A stretch of DNA of 64,000 bases, from the NCBI GenBank assembly GCA_030041335.1, contig JASHOB010000057.1, positions 1 through 64,000 on the forward strand, given 5' to 3'. Source of the DNA: Alphaproteobacteria bacterium (lineage in GTDB: Bacteria > Pseudomonadota > Alphaproteobacteria > ATCC43930 > CGMCC-115725). A program made the position numbers and the translations under genes. The notes beneath the pieces were generated by a model. The model saw only the letters and a list, made by a program, of their open reading frames with translations, was not told the origin of the DNA and did no database searches. This document shows, piece after piece, positions 10,258 through 18,879 of the stretch (positions are counted from its first letter, which is position 1; every line of letters begins with the position of its first letter).

Positions 10258-11300
10258 GCGGCCGGCTCCAAGAGGGCGGCCACCTGCGCTTGGGTCAGGT
10301 CAATATGATAGAAGCGCCGATAAAAATCTCGTGTATCGGCGCCAAGATCACCCGTGAACAAGCCGTTGTAGAGCTTGCTGCACAGCCATTTGAGGCCGAT
10401 GAGCCGATTGGTCGCCGGCGGCGTATCGAACCAGCCGAACGGCTTGTCGGGTGCCAGGAAAACGCGCTTGAACTTGACCGCGTCAACCTCCTCCCAGATC
10501 GGATCGTGCCACACGCCCTGGTAAAAACGCCGGTCGATGGTCACGACATCCTCCGGGTTCCAGCTCAGGATCTGCTCGGGCGACACGGTGGCGATATTGC
10601 GCTTCTCGCCAGTGGCGGCGACATTCTGGGCACCGACGAAATCGAGCATTTCGGCGTTGATCGAGCCGGCGAGACCGGTCTCGAGCCCTTCGGGTCCGCG
10701 CGCATAATAGACCCGGGCGCGCTCGCTGCGCGGCACATAAGAGACCCGGGCTTTCACCTGCGCCAGCAGGTCGGCAGCATAGCCCGCAAGCGCCGCCGCC
10801 GCTGTGCCGGCATCGAGGATTTGGCCGAGCTCGCGATAGAGCGCCGGCGTCCTCGCCAGTGCACCGTCGAGCAGGATATAGGGAATGCTGGTTTGCTGCT
10901 GCACCCGGTCGGCGAGCGAGGCATAGATCGGTGCGACCGTGCCGATATCGAGCACCAAATCGGGCTTGGCGGCCAGCACCGACTCGACATTGGCGGTATT
11001 GGCGCGGCCGGTGAGCCGCCCGGTGACGGGCAATGCCGCATATTTGGGGGGCAAATAAGCCAGGCGGTCCTGGCGGATCGGGTCAGGCCAGCCGGCCAGC
11101 AGGTCGGGCGCCAGCGTGTAAAGCGTGATCGCGGCCGGCGTGCCGGCGGCGAACACTTTGTTGATCTTTGCCGGGACCGTGACCTTGCGCCCCGCGGCAT
11201 CGGTGACCGTGCGCGCGCCGGTTTGCGCCAACGCCGGGCCGGAACTCAGCGCTGCGATCGAACCGCCGATGAACCAGAGCGCGTCGCGGCGTGAAATCAT
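10254..11300 (-). CDS. Periplasmic metal-chelate binding protein with Tat-like signal
   Basis: This 348-residue protein is the FecB/BtuF-type (class III) solute-binding partner of the permease and ATPase that follow. The chosen ATG at 11300 gives an N terminus MISRRDALWFIGG with twin arginines, a hydrophobic stretch and an ALA-Q cleavage site. This suggests export folded by the Tat system. The mature part starts RTVTDAAGRKVTVPAKI, typical of the family, and ends with a FYHIDLTQAQV element seen in iron-complex binders. No cobalamin riboswitch was visible in the 52 bases upstream. Substrate uncertain. Confidence 0.88.
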   Translation of the reverse strand: MISRRDALWFIGGSIAALSSGPALAQTGARTVTDAAGRKVTVPAKINKVFAAGTPAAITLYTLAPDLLAGWPDPIRQDRLAYLPPKYAALPVTGRLTGRANTANVESVLAAKPDLVLDIGTVAPIYASLADRVQQQTSIPYILLDGALARTPALYRELGQILDAGTAAAALAGYAADLLAQVKARVSYVPRSERARVYYARGPEGLETGLAGSINAEMLDFVGAQNVAATGEKRNIATVSPEQILSWNPEDVVTIDRRFYQGVWHDPIWEEVDAVKFKRVFLAPDKPFGWFDTPPATNRLIGLKWLCSKLYNGLFTGDLGADTRDFYRRFYHIDLTQAQVAALLEPAA

Positions 11301-11352
11301 GGTTGCAAATGTAACAGCGATGCCGAGGCTTTCAAGCGCTATAGCCCTGCGA

Positions 11353-12219
11353 CTATAGCCAATAGGCGACCGAGCGGAACTCGATGCTTTGGCGCGTATG
11401 GGTCCCGCGCCGGGCTTCGTCATGAAATGCGGTATGGGGCGCGAACCAAGCCTGGTCGTGATCCGAATCGTGCAGCTTCAGGATCACGATCTCGTCGCGG
11501 TTCATATCGGGGAAATAATAGAAGCGATGATGCGGGGCATGACGGAAGATCAGTGCCGCCGGCAATTCTTGCTCGTTGGGAATATCGGCCCGCATTTCCG
11601 CCGCGTCGGGACGCGATTGGCAGCGCACCAGGTAATTGTGGACGCCCTCTTGGGGCGCGATGCTGTTGCCGTCGCAGAGCGCGAGCGGCCAGTCCTGCGG
11701 CGGCAAGGAATAGACCCGCCACAGCGACGTGACGAGAAAACGGCGATAGGTCGTGCTCCGGGCGGCGTCAGACGGAAACAGCGTGTGCGCGAGCCGCGGC
11801 GCAAAGCTCGGTGAGGTGTCGACATGGACATCGGCCGCCGGTGGCTGCGCCGTCCCGGCGCTGGTGTCCGCCGAACTGCGCCAGGTCGCACCCATGGTCA
11901 CCACCAGATCGGCTCCAGTGAAGCGTTTGATTGCGGCGACCACCTCGCCCGGATAAATCGCATCGACTTCACCGCGGTCGGCGAAATCCGTCACCGCGCT
12001 CGGGTAGTCGAACAGCTCGAACCCGTGGCTCGCGAGGGTCGGTCGTTTAGAGACCAGCCGCGCATTGCGGATCATGACTCGATGCGGCTCGAATCGTCCG
12101 GTGTTGACTTCATCGCCGGGGAAGACGAAGCGGCGGTTGACGGTCGAATCGGGCCTGACAAAGTTCAGCGTCGCCTCGACGGCGGCGCCTGCCGTTTCAG
12201 TGCCGGCCAAGACACTCAT
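11353..12219 (-). CDS. CmcJ/NvfI-family oxidoreductase (putative 2-oxoglutarate-type hydroxylase)
   Basis: The 288-residue protein matches the CmcJ/NvfI/GsfB2-like family, named for the cephamycin 7-alpha-hydroxylase component. It has the hallmark HVDTSPS, then WRVYSLPPQDWPLALCD, YYFPDMNRDEIVILK, and a C-terminal FAPHTAF...RQSIEFRSVAYW block. Members act on small secondary metabolites; the substrate here is unknown. The ATG at 12219 has a GGAG site 8 bases upstream. It is the first gene of a unit that continues into the chelate ABC transporter, suggesting it may modify or release the imported compound; that is inference. Confidence 0.82.
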   Translation of the reverse strand: MSVLAGTETAGAAVEATLNFVRPDSTVNRRFVFPGDEVNTGRFEPHRVMIRNARLVSKRPTLASHGFELFDYPSAVTDFADRGEVDAIYPGEVVAAIKRFTGADLVVTMGATWRSSADTSAGTAQPPAADVHVDTSPSFAPRLAHTLFPSDAARSTTYRRFLVTSLWRVYSLPPQDWPLALCDGNSIAPQEGVHNYLVRCQSRPDAAEMRADIPNEQELPAALIFRHAPHHRFYYFPDMNRDEIVILKLHDSDHDQAWFAPHTAFHDEARRGTHTRQSIEFRSVAYWL

Positions 12220-12297
12220 GGCGATCTCCGGAAGCGGTTTTGCTGCTACGCTATCGGCATACCAGGCAACCGACAAGGCTTGTGATAGGCTCGAGCC
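12220..12297. promoter_or_regulatory. Divergent promoter region
   Basis: This 78-base gap separates the start of the CmcJ-family gene (minus) from the methyltransferase gene (plus), so promoters for both must lie here or inside the genes. The sequence is less GC-rich than its surroundings, but no clear -35/-10 pair could be assigned. Confidence 0.4.
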
Positions 12298-12885
12298 ATG
12301 GCCGTTCAATCGCGCTGGAACGACTATTACCGCAACACCGAAGGGCGGCCGCCGCGGACCACCCTGAGGTTCGCGCTCGACCGTTTCGCGGCGCCGGGTT
12401 TCGCGGTCGATCTCGGCTGCGGCGAAGGGCGCGATACGATCGAACTCCTGCGGCGCAATTGGACGGTGCTGGCGATCGACAGCGAACCCGCAGCGATCGG
12501 CCGCCTGCTGGCGCGGCGCGATCTGCCGCCGGGCAGCCGACTCGAGACCAAGGTGGCGCGTTTCGAGGACGCGGTCTGGCCTGGGGCCAACCTGGTCAAT
12601 GCCAGCTTCGCCCTGTTCTTCTGCGCGGCGGGCACTTTCGATCCGCTATGGCGCAAGATGATTGGCACACTCAAGCCCGGCGGCCGCTTCGCGGGCCAAC
12701 TGCTCGGCGAAAACGACAGCTGGGCACCGCGACGCAACGTCGTGGTTCACGACGGCGCCGCGATCGACCGGTTGCTCGACGGCCTTAATACGGAACTGCA
12801 TGAGATCGAAGAGACAGATGCAGTGACGCCGCGCGGCGAAGCGAAGCACTGGCACATTCACCATCTGGTCTTGAGTCGACCCTAA
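12298..12885 (+). CDS. Class I SAM-dependent methyltransferase
   Basis: This small (195 residues) Rossmann-fold methyltransferase has motif I VDLGCGEGRDT at residues 37-47, an acidic residue ending strand 2 (LAIDSEP), and the conserved late LKPGG turn. It resembles TehB/tellurite-resistance-like and other single-domain enzymes. No accessory domain shows what is methylated. It is divergent from the CmcJ/transporter unit and may or may not be functionally related. Confidence 0.85.
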   Translation: MAVQSRWNDYYRNTEGRPPRTTLRFALDRFAAPGFAVDLGCGEGRDTIELLRRNWTVLAIDSEPAAIGRLLARRDLPPGSRLETKVARFEDAVWPGANLVNASFALFFCAAGTFDPLWRKMIGTLKPGGRFAGQLLGENDSWAPRRNVVVHDGAAIDRLLDGLNTELHEIEETDAVTPRGEAKHWHIHHLVLSRP

Positions 12886-13136
12886 ATGCCGGTTCTGATG
12901 GTCGGACCGACAGGCTTGCAGTGGGATGTTTCTATCAAAGAGTGTATAATTAACGGGATCTCTACTTAAGGCGCAGGGCATCGGATCGGGAGCGCCCAGG
13001 CAGGCCCGCTTGTGCTCCGGAGCCGAGGGTCGTGGCCGGATCGTCAATCCGCGACTTGCCGCATTCCCGGCATAGCGGGCCCGTACTCTTGAGGGTAGCG
13101 CCGCCGCACGGCTTCTGGTCAATTACGCCCCCGCCC
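12886..13136. promoter_or_regulatory. Upstream region of the MFS transporter gene with an AT-rich island
   Basis: A short AT-rich patch within GC-rich DNA contains a perfect TATAAT at 12945-12950. The best -35-like hexamer (TTGCAG, 12916-12921) is 23 bases away, too far for a standard sigma-70 promoter, so the assignment is weak. The patch still stands out as the likely transcription start zone of the pump gene. Confidence 0.3.
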
Positions 13137-14663
13137 ATGGACGACGCCCTAACCGCACCCGCTCGAAGCGAGCGCATCGAGACCACGCCGCTCGCCCATC
13201 CGCACCGGCCTTTGGTGCTGGTCTGCCTGATGCTTGCCTTGTTCATGGCGGCGGTCGAGGCGACCGTCGTCTCCACCGCGATGCCACGCATCATCGGTGC
13301 GCTTGGCGGGTTCGCGCTCTATAGCTGGGTGTTTTCGGCCTTTCTTTTACCGCAGGCGATTACCGCGATCCTCTATGGCAAGCTCGCCGACCTTTATGGC
13401 CGACGGCCGGTGCTGGTGTTCGGCGTCATCCTGTTTCTCGCCGGCTCGATCGCCTGCGGTTTTGCCGCATCGATGCCGGCCTTGATCCTGTTCCGCCTGA
13501 TCCAGGGATTCGGCGCGGGCGCCATCCTGCCGATCGCCACCACCATCGCCGGCGACATCTACACCCAGGAAGAGCGGATGAGGGTGCAGGGCTACCTGTC
13601 GAGCGTGTGGGGTTTTGCCGCGATCATCGGTCCCCTGGTTGGCGGCATCATCGTTCAAACCTTATCCTGGCGCTGGATCTTCTGGATCAATGTGCCGTTC
13701 GGCGTGCTCACCGTGGTCGGACTTCTGGCCTATCACCGTGAACAGGTGCGGCATCGCGCCGTCAAGCTCGACATCGCCGGCGCCCTCTATTTCAGCGTCT
13801 CGCTGACCGCCTTGTTGTTGGTGGTGATCCAGGGCGGCCATCAATGGCCGTGGAACTCGGCGCCGATTTTCGCGCTTGTCGGCACTTTTCTGGCCGGTCT
13901 TATCCTCTTTCTCTGGCAGGAGAATCGAGCCCCCGAGCCGATTCTGTCGCTAAGCCTGTGGCGGCAGCGCGTGGTCGCGATCTGCAATGCCGCGACCATG
14001 ATCGCCGGCATGGGCATCATCGGCGTGAGCGCCCTGATCCCAACCTACGTCCAGGGCGTCATGGGGGACTCGGCCATCATCGCCGGCTTTTCCGTGACCG
14101 CGCTGTCGGTAGCGTGGTCGCTGGCTTCTTGGGTCTTCGCCCGCATTGCTCACTTTGTCGGGGGGCGCGGCGTCGCCCAGATGGGCGGTCTCTCTTGTCT
14201 CTTGGGCGGCGTGGTGTTCTGGCTCTTGCGCCCGAGTTGGAACGCCTTCTTTCCCGGTTTCGGCTCGTTTCTGTTCGGCTTTGGCATGGGGCTCCTGACC
14301 ACCACTTCCACAGTGATGATTCAGTCGAGCGTCGATTGGACCAAACGCGGCAGTGCCACCGCTTCAAACATCTTTTCGCGGTTGCTTGGCAGCACGCTCG
14401 GCGTCGCCATTCTGGGCGGCGTCCTCAACAACGCCTTGCAGCGTGAGCTTAGCGGCTCGGGCATTGCCGGTGTCACCCTCGATAGCGTCCGCGAAGTGCT
14501 GCAAAGCCATGCCGCGGGCCACGTCGACCCGAAGCAATTCGCATTGCTGCAACACGCGCTCGACAACGGTCTGCATCAGGCCTTCATCGCCGTGGTGGCG
14601 GTGTCCGCTGTGGCCTTCCTCATCACCTTGTTCCTGCCACGCCGGCCGCTCGGCGGCTACTAG
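13137..14663 (+). CDS. MFS drug-efflux transporter, DHA2 (EmrB/QacA) family
   Basis: The 508-residue membrane protein has about 14 predicted helices. It carries the loop 2-3 motif GKLADLYGRRPVLV and the DHA2 motif near PLVGG in helix 5. It begins after a hydrophilic leader (MDDALTAPARSE). Such pumps exchange protons for drugs or toxic metabolites at the inner membrane. No EmrA-like adaptor is adjacent. I use the ATG at 13137; the frame extends to 13032, but the extra residues do not look like protein. Its stop codon overlaps the stop of a small convergent ORF. Confidence 0.92.
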   Translation: MDDALTAPARSERIETTPLAHPHRPLVLVCLMLALFMAAVEATVVSTAMPRIIGALGGFALYSWVFSAFLLPQAITAILYGKLADLYGRRPVLVFGVILFLAGSIACGFAASMPALILFRLIQGFGAGAILPIATTIAGDIYTQEERMRVQGYLSSVWGFAAIIGPLVGGIIVQTLSWRWIFWINVPFGVLTVVGLLAYHREQVRHRAVKLDIAGALYFSVSLTALLLVVIQGGHQWPWNSAPIFALVGTFLAGLILFLWQENRAPEPILSLSLWRQRVVAICNAATMIAGMGIIGVSALIPTYVQGVMGDSAIIAGFSVTALSVAWSLASWVFARIAHFVGGRGVAQMGGLSCLLGGVVFWLLRPSWNAFFPGFGSFLFGFGMGLLTTTSTVMIQSSVDWTKRGSATASNIFSRLLGSTLGVAILGGVLNNALQRELSGSGIAGVTLDSVREVLQSHAAGHVDPKQFALLQHALDNGLHQAFIAVVAVSAVAFLITLFLPRRPLGGY

Positions 14664-14833
14664 ACCTCAACCCGTTCCGGCGCGTCGTCGGCATGAAGCC
14701 GCGGTGCCTGATCGGGCTGATGCGCCGGATCGGACTCATTATTGTTTGCCGGCGCGACGCACATAATCTCGGCCGCCAGCATCACCGGTGCCTTATTCCG
14801 GGTCAGAGTCCGTTCCAACCACTCTCTCCACAT
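14660..14833 (-). CDS. Small hypothetical protein (57 residues), convergent with the MFS gene
   Basis: A 57-codon frame starts at ATG 14833 after a GGGAGGG ribosome site and stops at a TAG that overlaps the pump gene's TAG by 3 bases. The peptide starts MWREWLERTLTRNKAPVM, contains an Ala/Met-rich middle and an NNNESD turn, and ends in an acidic tail. Third-codon G+C is near 70%, like neighbouring genes. I know no family. It could be a soluble small protein. It lies downstream (minus strand) of a strong terminator, so it would need its own promoter between 14834 and 14870. Confidence 0.5.
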   Translation of the reverse strand: MWREWLERTLTRNKAPVMLAAEIMCVAPANNNESDPAHQPDQAPRLHADDAPERVEV

Positions 14834-14870
14834 CGCGCCCTCCCGCCGTGCAGCGATCGGAATACGGCAA

Positions 14871-14902
14871 TAAAAAAGCCGCCTCGCGGTCGCTGGCGGC
14901 TT
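14871..14902 (-). terminator. Rho-independent terminator (minus strand)
   Basis: A perfect 8-base stem (AAGCCGCC at 14876-14883 pairing with GGCGGCTT at 14895-14902) has an 11-base loop. Read on the minus strand it is followed by a run of six T then ATT. It would end minus-strand transcripts coming from rmuC or from the tiny transcription unit at 14924-15050. The T tract is only on this strand. Confidence 0.75.
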
Positions 14903-14923
14903 CGGTTTGGGATCTACCCGCTG

Positions 14924-15013
14924 CTACAATTCGGGATCGACTCCATCATAGCCGCACGCCGGCAACGGTTGGTGCCAGCGCATAAGACAGTTCATGGTGT
15001 CGATAACCTTCAT
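14924..15013 (-). CDS. Candidate 29-residue micropeptide or small RNA just before a terminator
   Basis: A minus-strand ATG at 15013 opens 29 codons (MKVIDTMNCLMRWHQPLP, then ACGYDGVDPEL). It ends in TAG 22 bases before the terminator stem. Upstream on the same strand, TTGCCA and CATAGT are spaced by 17 bases, a plausible promoter, and would start transcription almost at the ATG. A tandem repeat CCCGATATGG x2 overlaps that promoter. There is no ribosome site. It could be a leaderless micropeptide, a small RNA, or chance. Confidence 0.2.
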   Translation of the reverse strand: MKVIDTMNCLMRWHQPLPACGYDGVDPEL

Positions 15014-15112
15014 GGGGAAACTATGCCCGATATGGCCCGATATGGCAACCATGATATAACGCCCGTCATGCCGCTGACACACACCGCCATCGTTGCCAGG
15101 TAAAACAGGTTG

Positions 15113-16357
15113 CTATTTCACCAAACGCGGCGGTGCCGGCGGCAGCGGCAGCTCCTCCGCCTCTCCTTCGATGACGCGGTCTTCGGCCTGAACGGTAAAG
15201 ACCGGGAGCGGCCCCGGCACTGGCTTGCTCGGCTGGATCCCCAGGCTGATCAGGGTCCGCGCCCGCGGCAACAGTGAGCGATTAACCGAGCGACCGAAAT
15301 CGTCGAAGCTTTTGGCGGCCCGCTTGATGCTTTCGCCGACGCTGTCGGCCTTGTCGAGCGCCACGGCGACACCGTCGAGCAGGTGGCGCGTGCGGTCGAT
15401 GATCTTCTGATGGTTTTCGACCTGGCGGGACAGCGAGATTTGCGCCGAAGCGACTTGCAGGGCGCTGTAAAGGGCACTTGGACCGCCGACGACGATGTCG
15501 AGTTCCTTTGCGCGCCCGCGAAACGTCGCGTCGGCGCGAGCGAGTTTTTCCATCGCCGCGTCATTGGGCAGGAACATCATCAGCAATGCCCGCGGCGCGC
15601 CCTCCCCGCGGCCGGCTTCGCGCCGCGCGGCGAGCACGGCGGCGCGATAGTTTTTGTCATCCAGCGCGCGAAGATGGTTGTTCATGGTCTGCGCGAAGGC
15701 GGCGCAGGCTTGGGCTTCACCGTCGGCTCCTTGCGCACCGGCGATATCGAGCAGAAATTTCGACGCCTTGCAGTCGATCACCAGGACATTGTCGCCCGGC
15801 AGGAATACCACCGCGTCGGGACGCAGGCGCTTGCCTGTCTCTTCGTCCTCGGTTGAGTATTGCAAGACGTAGTCGCGCCCCTCCACGAGGCCAAAGGATT
15901 TGAGCGTGTTGCCGAGCACGATCTCGGTCATGGCGCCGACGCTGCCTGGATTCTCCAAGACGCGCTTCAGCGTGTCGACAATCTCGCCCTTTTCCTTGAG
16001 CTGGGCATGAAGCGCGGCTACGACATCGCCTAAATCCTTGAACTGTCGGGTCAGGGTCTCGTTGGTCTCGCGGGTCTCGCCGAGCGAGGCCTTCCGCGCG
16101 GCGTCGGTCTCACGCTTATGATCCTCGAGCAGCTTCGATGAGATGCTCTGCGCCGCTTCGAGCGAGGCCGCCTTGGCGGCGTCGCGTACCGCGCCGATAT
16201 TGTCGTGGCGCAGACGCTCGGCCTCGGCGCTCAAGTATTGCGCCGCTTCGTATCGGAGGCGCCATTTGGTCGCCGCCATCCGCATCGCCACTGCGTACCA
16301 AGCCAGTGCCGCCGCAGCCAGCGCCGCCACCCCCGCCACCATCAGCGCAAGTTCCAT
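15113..16357 (-). CDS. rmuC: DNA recombination protein RmuC homolog
   Basis: RmuC limits inversions at short repeats and is thought to be a PD-(D/E)xK-type nuclease. The 414-residue protein has an N-terminal membrane anchor (residues about 5-25), a long coiled coil (about 40-130), then the conserved core with GSVGAMTEIVLGNTLK, RPDAVVFLPGDNVLVIDCKAS (nuclease-like D...DxK) and MNNHLRAL. A Pro-rich tail ends it. It reads toward the terminator at 14871-14902. A cytoplasmic-membrane-anchored location is likely. Confidence 0.92.
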   Translation of the reverse strand: MELALMVAGVAALAAAALAWYAVAMRMAATKWRLRYEAAQYLSAEAERLRHDNIGAVRDAAKAASLEAAQSISSKLLEDHKRETDAARKASLGETRETNETLTRQFKDLGDVVAALHAQLKEKGEIVDTLKRVLENPGSVGAMTEIVLGNTLKSFGLVEGRDYVLQYSTEDEETGKRLRPDAVVFLPGDNVLVIDCKASKFLLDIAGAQGADGEAQACAAFAQTMNNHLRALDDKNYRAAVLAARREAGRGEGAPRALLMMFLPNDAAMEKLARADATFRGRAKELDIVVGGPSALYSALQVASAQISLSRQVENHQKIIDRTRHLLDGVAVALDKADSVGESIKRAAKSFDDFGRSVNRSLLPRARTLISLGIQPSKPVPGPLPVFTVQAEDRVIEGEAEELPLPPAPPRLVK

Positions 16358-16399
16358 CCCGCAATGGTAGCGCGATTCGTCCGCTGTCGAGAGGCAATG

Positions 16400-16831
16400 T
16401 CAGGCGTGCGAGATCATCTCCCGCATCGCCTCGGATTCGGACTCGACTTCTTCGATCCGACTCTTCACCACATCGCCGATACTGACGATGCCGACGAGCG
16501 CGCCGCGCTCGATCACGGGCAGGTGACGGATGCGCCGCTCGGTCATGAGCCGGGCGAGATCGCCGATACTGTCGACTTCCGTGCAGCTCACCACCTCGCG
16601 GCTCATCAGCGCCGCCACCTGCATGCCGCCAATATCGGTTCCCCATTCGGCCAACGCGCGGACGATGTCGCGCTCAGAAATGATGCCCTCGACGATGGTT
16701 CCATCGCGGCTCACCACCAGCGCGCCAACGCCCTTGTGGCGTAACTGCGCCACCGCTTCCGCAATGCCCGCCTCGGGACGGATCGTCGCGACGGCGCGGC
16801 CCTTATGTTCCAGGATCGTGCGAACGTTCAT
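16400..16831 (-). CDS. CBS-domain pair protein
   Basis: This 143-residue protein is made of two CBS motifs: the first ends in GALVVSRDGTIVEGIISERDIVRAL and the second in RHLPVIERGALVGIVSIGDVVK. It is a stand-alone Bateman module, which typically binds adenosine nucleotides and regulates partners. The partner is unknown. The ATG at 16831 has a textbook GGAGGAA site; the in-frame extension upstream is not used. It lies 42 bases upstream of rmuC on the same strand and could be co-transcribed with it. Confidence 0.92.
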   Translation of the reverse strand: MNVRTILEHKGRAVATIRPEAGIAEAVAQLRHKGVGALVVSRDGTIVEGIISERDIVRALAEWGTDIGGMQVAALMSREVVSCTEVDSIGDLARLMTERRIRHLPVIERGALVGIVSIGDVVKSRIEEVESESEAMREMISHA

Positions 16832-17625
16832 GGTTTCCTCCATCGGGCAGGGCGGGATGGACACCGATTCGGCTCGGGCCTTCCGGCGCCAGGCGCCCGC
16901 TCGCCCCAACCCATCCTATTATGGGATAGCGCCAGCGCCGAGCAAGCGGGGGGTAGCCCTTGCCGGATTTTGCCCCCGGCATCGAGAAGCTGACCACGCC
17001 TTGGTCGCGTGCGGCGGCACGATGATTTGGGGCAGGGACCGCGAAGGCAGCCGCCACCGCGGACCCGCATCGGCGGCTGGTCGAAGCAGTTCCCCGGCCG
17101 GTTAGCGATGGCGCCGCGGCTATGGTCAGGATGGGTAAACGTCTCCGGCGAGGGTTGCGTCGAGAACTTTAGCACCGCGAACCCGCCGGGCACGGCGTCA
17201 AGCGCCGCGCCCGCCTGACTGCTTTGCCCGGAAGGGCGGACGAAATGGCGGCGATAACGGGGAACTCTCACATGTCGGTTGGTTGGGTTAGCAGGCCTGG
17301 GCGGATTTGATCGGGCTAGGCGACGATCCTGTTCGAATCCGACCTTGGAGCGCATCCGAGGCTCGCGTGGTCTCATTGTGCTGGCGTCGGCGCTCGCACT
17401 CGCGGAGGTTCGCAAAACGTCGAATCCATTCGCGAGTATCTGAACCCACACGCATCGAGGCTGATCCCGTTAGGCCGCACTCAATAGCTTTGCGCGCTGC
17501 GGCTAAACCCCTTGTCGGCGCGACGCGGCACCCGCAGCGCCGCTCCCATCCCATGGCTTTTCGTAGCGAGCGGCGCCGTGCATGGTTATCATTGCCGGCA
17601 ATCGACGTGACAATCGGAGGCTCCG
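16832..17625. other. Long intergenic region without a convincing gene
   Basis: Nearly 800 bases between the divergent CBS gene (minus) and the flavoenzyme gene (plus). Several frames are open on both strands, but all are Arg/Pro/Ser-rich shadows without ribosome sites. A GTTCGAATCC string at 17331-17340 recalls a tRNA T-loop but has no pairing stem. The last bases hold the ATCGGAGG ribosome site of the next gene. It marks the left border of the catabolic region. Confidence 0.4.
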
Positions 17626-18873
17626 ATGGCGGTACGGATGGCGGCACGAAGGAACGAGGCGATCATCGCGCCACCGGAACCCGAGCTGACCCCCGACGAA
17701 ATGCTGCGCCGCGCGATCGCCATGCGGCCGAGATTGCGCGAGCGCCAAGACGCAACCGAGGCGCTGGGCTCGATCCTGCCCGAGACCAACCTCGATTTCA
17801 TCAAGGCCGGGTTCTACCGCATCATGCAGCCGCGCCGTTTCGGCGGTTACGAATTCGACATGGTCACCTTCGTCAAGGTGATGATGGAAATTGCGCGCGG
17901 CTGCCCGTCGAGCGGCTGGGTCCTGGCGCTCACCGCCGGCCATCCGTTGATCCTCGCCGTGTTCGGCGACGAGACGCAGTTCGACGCCTATGGCGACGAC
18001 GGCGAGTTCCGCTGCCCCGCGGTCGGCTCCCCCGCGATGATGACGCCCGCTGAAGGCGGCTGGCGCTGCAACGGCGCCTGGGACTACGCCTCCGGCTGTG
18101 ACATGGCGACCCATCTCCTTGGCGGGGCGATGCGCATGGGCCGGGACGGCCACCCCGTCCACATGCATGTGTTGTTGAAGCGCGACGAATTCTCGATCGT
18201 CAACAACTGGGACATGATCGGGATGCAGGGCACCGGCTCGAAGCGCGCGGTCGCCGACAATGTCTTCGTGCCGGCACATCGTGCGGTCGATTGGACCATC
18301 TGGCAGGCACCGCCGGAACGGGACCTGGCCAACCGGCTGTTGCGCAATCCGATTTATCACGGCCGCAAATCGACCTTCCTCATTGGCGAGGCCGCTGCCG
18401 TTGCCATCGGCATTGCGCGCGGAGCGCTCGATCACTTCGAGGAGATTCTGGCCAAGCCGCAACGCGGCTTGGCGGCCGCCGCACCCGGCGGCAGCCGCCT
18501 CGACTTGCAGGAATATCAAGAATATTGGGGCTTGGCGCGCGCCTGGATCGATACCGCCGAGAATGCAATGCTTCAGGTCGCCCGCGACTATACCGAGCAT
18601 TGCCGCGCCTTTATCGAGGAGAACGTGCCGTTCAGCGATGAGGCCGATCGCGGCATGATCCTCGTCGAACAGCATTGCGTGAAGTTGGCCTGGGAGGCGA
18701 CCGACCTGCTGTTTACCTCCGCCGGCACGTCGAGCAGCCGGAAGGACGCCAAAATCGCCCGCCACTTCCGCGATCTGGCGGTGCTCAGAACTCACGGCAC
18801 CATGCGTTATATGCGCACGGCACCCAATCGCACCCGCCTTCATTTCGGCATGCCGCCGCTGTCGCCACTCTAA
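17626..18873 (+). CDS. Acyl-CoA dehydrogenase-fold flavin monooxygenase-like protein
   Basis: The 415-residue protein has the acyl-CoA dehydrogenase fold as used by flavin-dependent hydroxylases (HsaA, HpaB/DszC-like). It has an N-terminal helical domain (LRERQDATEALGSILPET), a middle beta domain with WDYASGCDMATH and MIGMQGTGSKRA, and a C-terminal four-helix bundle including a TSAGTSSSRKDAKI segment near the end. This subgroup uses reduced flavin from a partner reductase to hydroxylate phenols or other rings, or to oxidise S/N atoms. No reductase is adjacent. The ribosome site is ATCGGAGG. It opens a three-gene plus-strand unit. Confidence 0.82.
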   Translation: MAVRMAARRNEAIIAPPEPELTPDEMLRRAIAMRPRLRERQDATEALGSILPETNLDFIKAGFYRIMQPRRFGGYEFDMVTFVKVMMEIARGCPSSGWVLALTAGHPLILAVFGDETQFDAYGDDGEFRCPAVGSPAMMTPAEGGWRCNGAWDYASGCDMATHLLGGAMRMGRDGHPVHMHVLLKRDEFSIVNNWDMIGMQGTGSKRAVADNVFVPAHRAVDWTIWQAPPERDLANRLLRNPIYHGRKSTFLIGEAAAVAIGIARGALDHFEEILAKPQRGLAAAAPGGSRLDLQEYQEYWGLARAWIDTAENAMLQVARDYTEHCRAFIEENVPFSDEADRGMILVEQHCVKLAWEATDLLFTSAGTSSSRKDAKIARHFRDLAVLRTHGTMRYMRTAPNRTRLHFGMPPLSPL

Positions 18874-18879
18874 ACGGCT

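Noticed and set aside
11301-12219. Cobalamin riboswitch upstream of the BtuF-like binding protein
   Set aside because: The gap is only 52 bases and lacks the B12-box. The region before the CmcJ gene does not show it either.
12916-12950. TTGCAG and TATAAT as a sigma-70 promoter
   Set aside because: The spacing is 23 bases, far beyond the usual 16-19, so I only note the AT-rich patch and do not call a promoter.
17100-17220. Short plus-strand ORF and antisense segment reading like protein (VPGGFAVLKF)
   Set aside because: There is no start signal, the frames are interrupted, and resemblance to any known family is too weak to claim a pseudogene.
17331-17340. tRNA-like T-loop string GTTCGAATCC
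   Set aside because: The flanking bases do not form the T stem, and no acceptor or anticodon arm could be folded around it.
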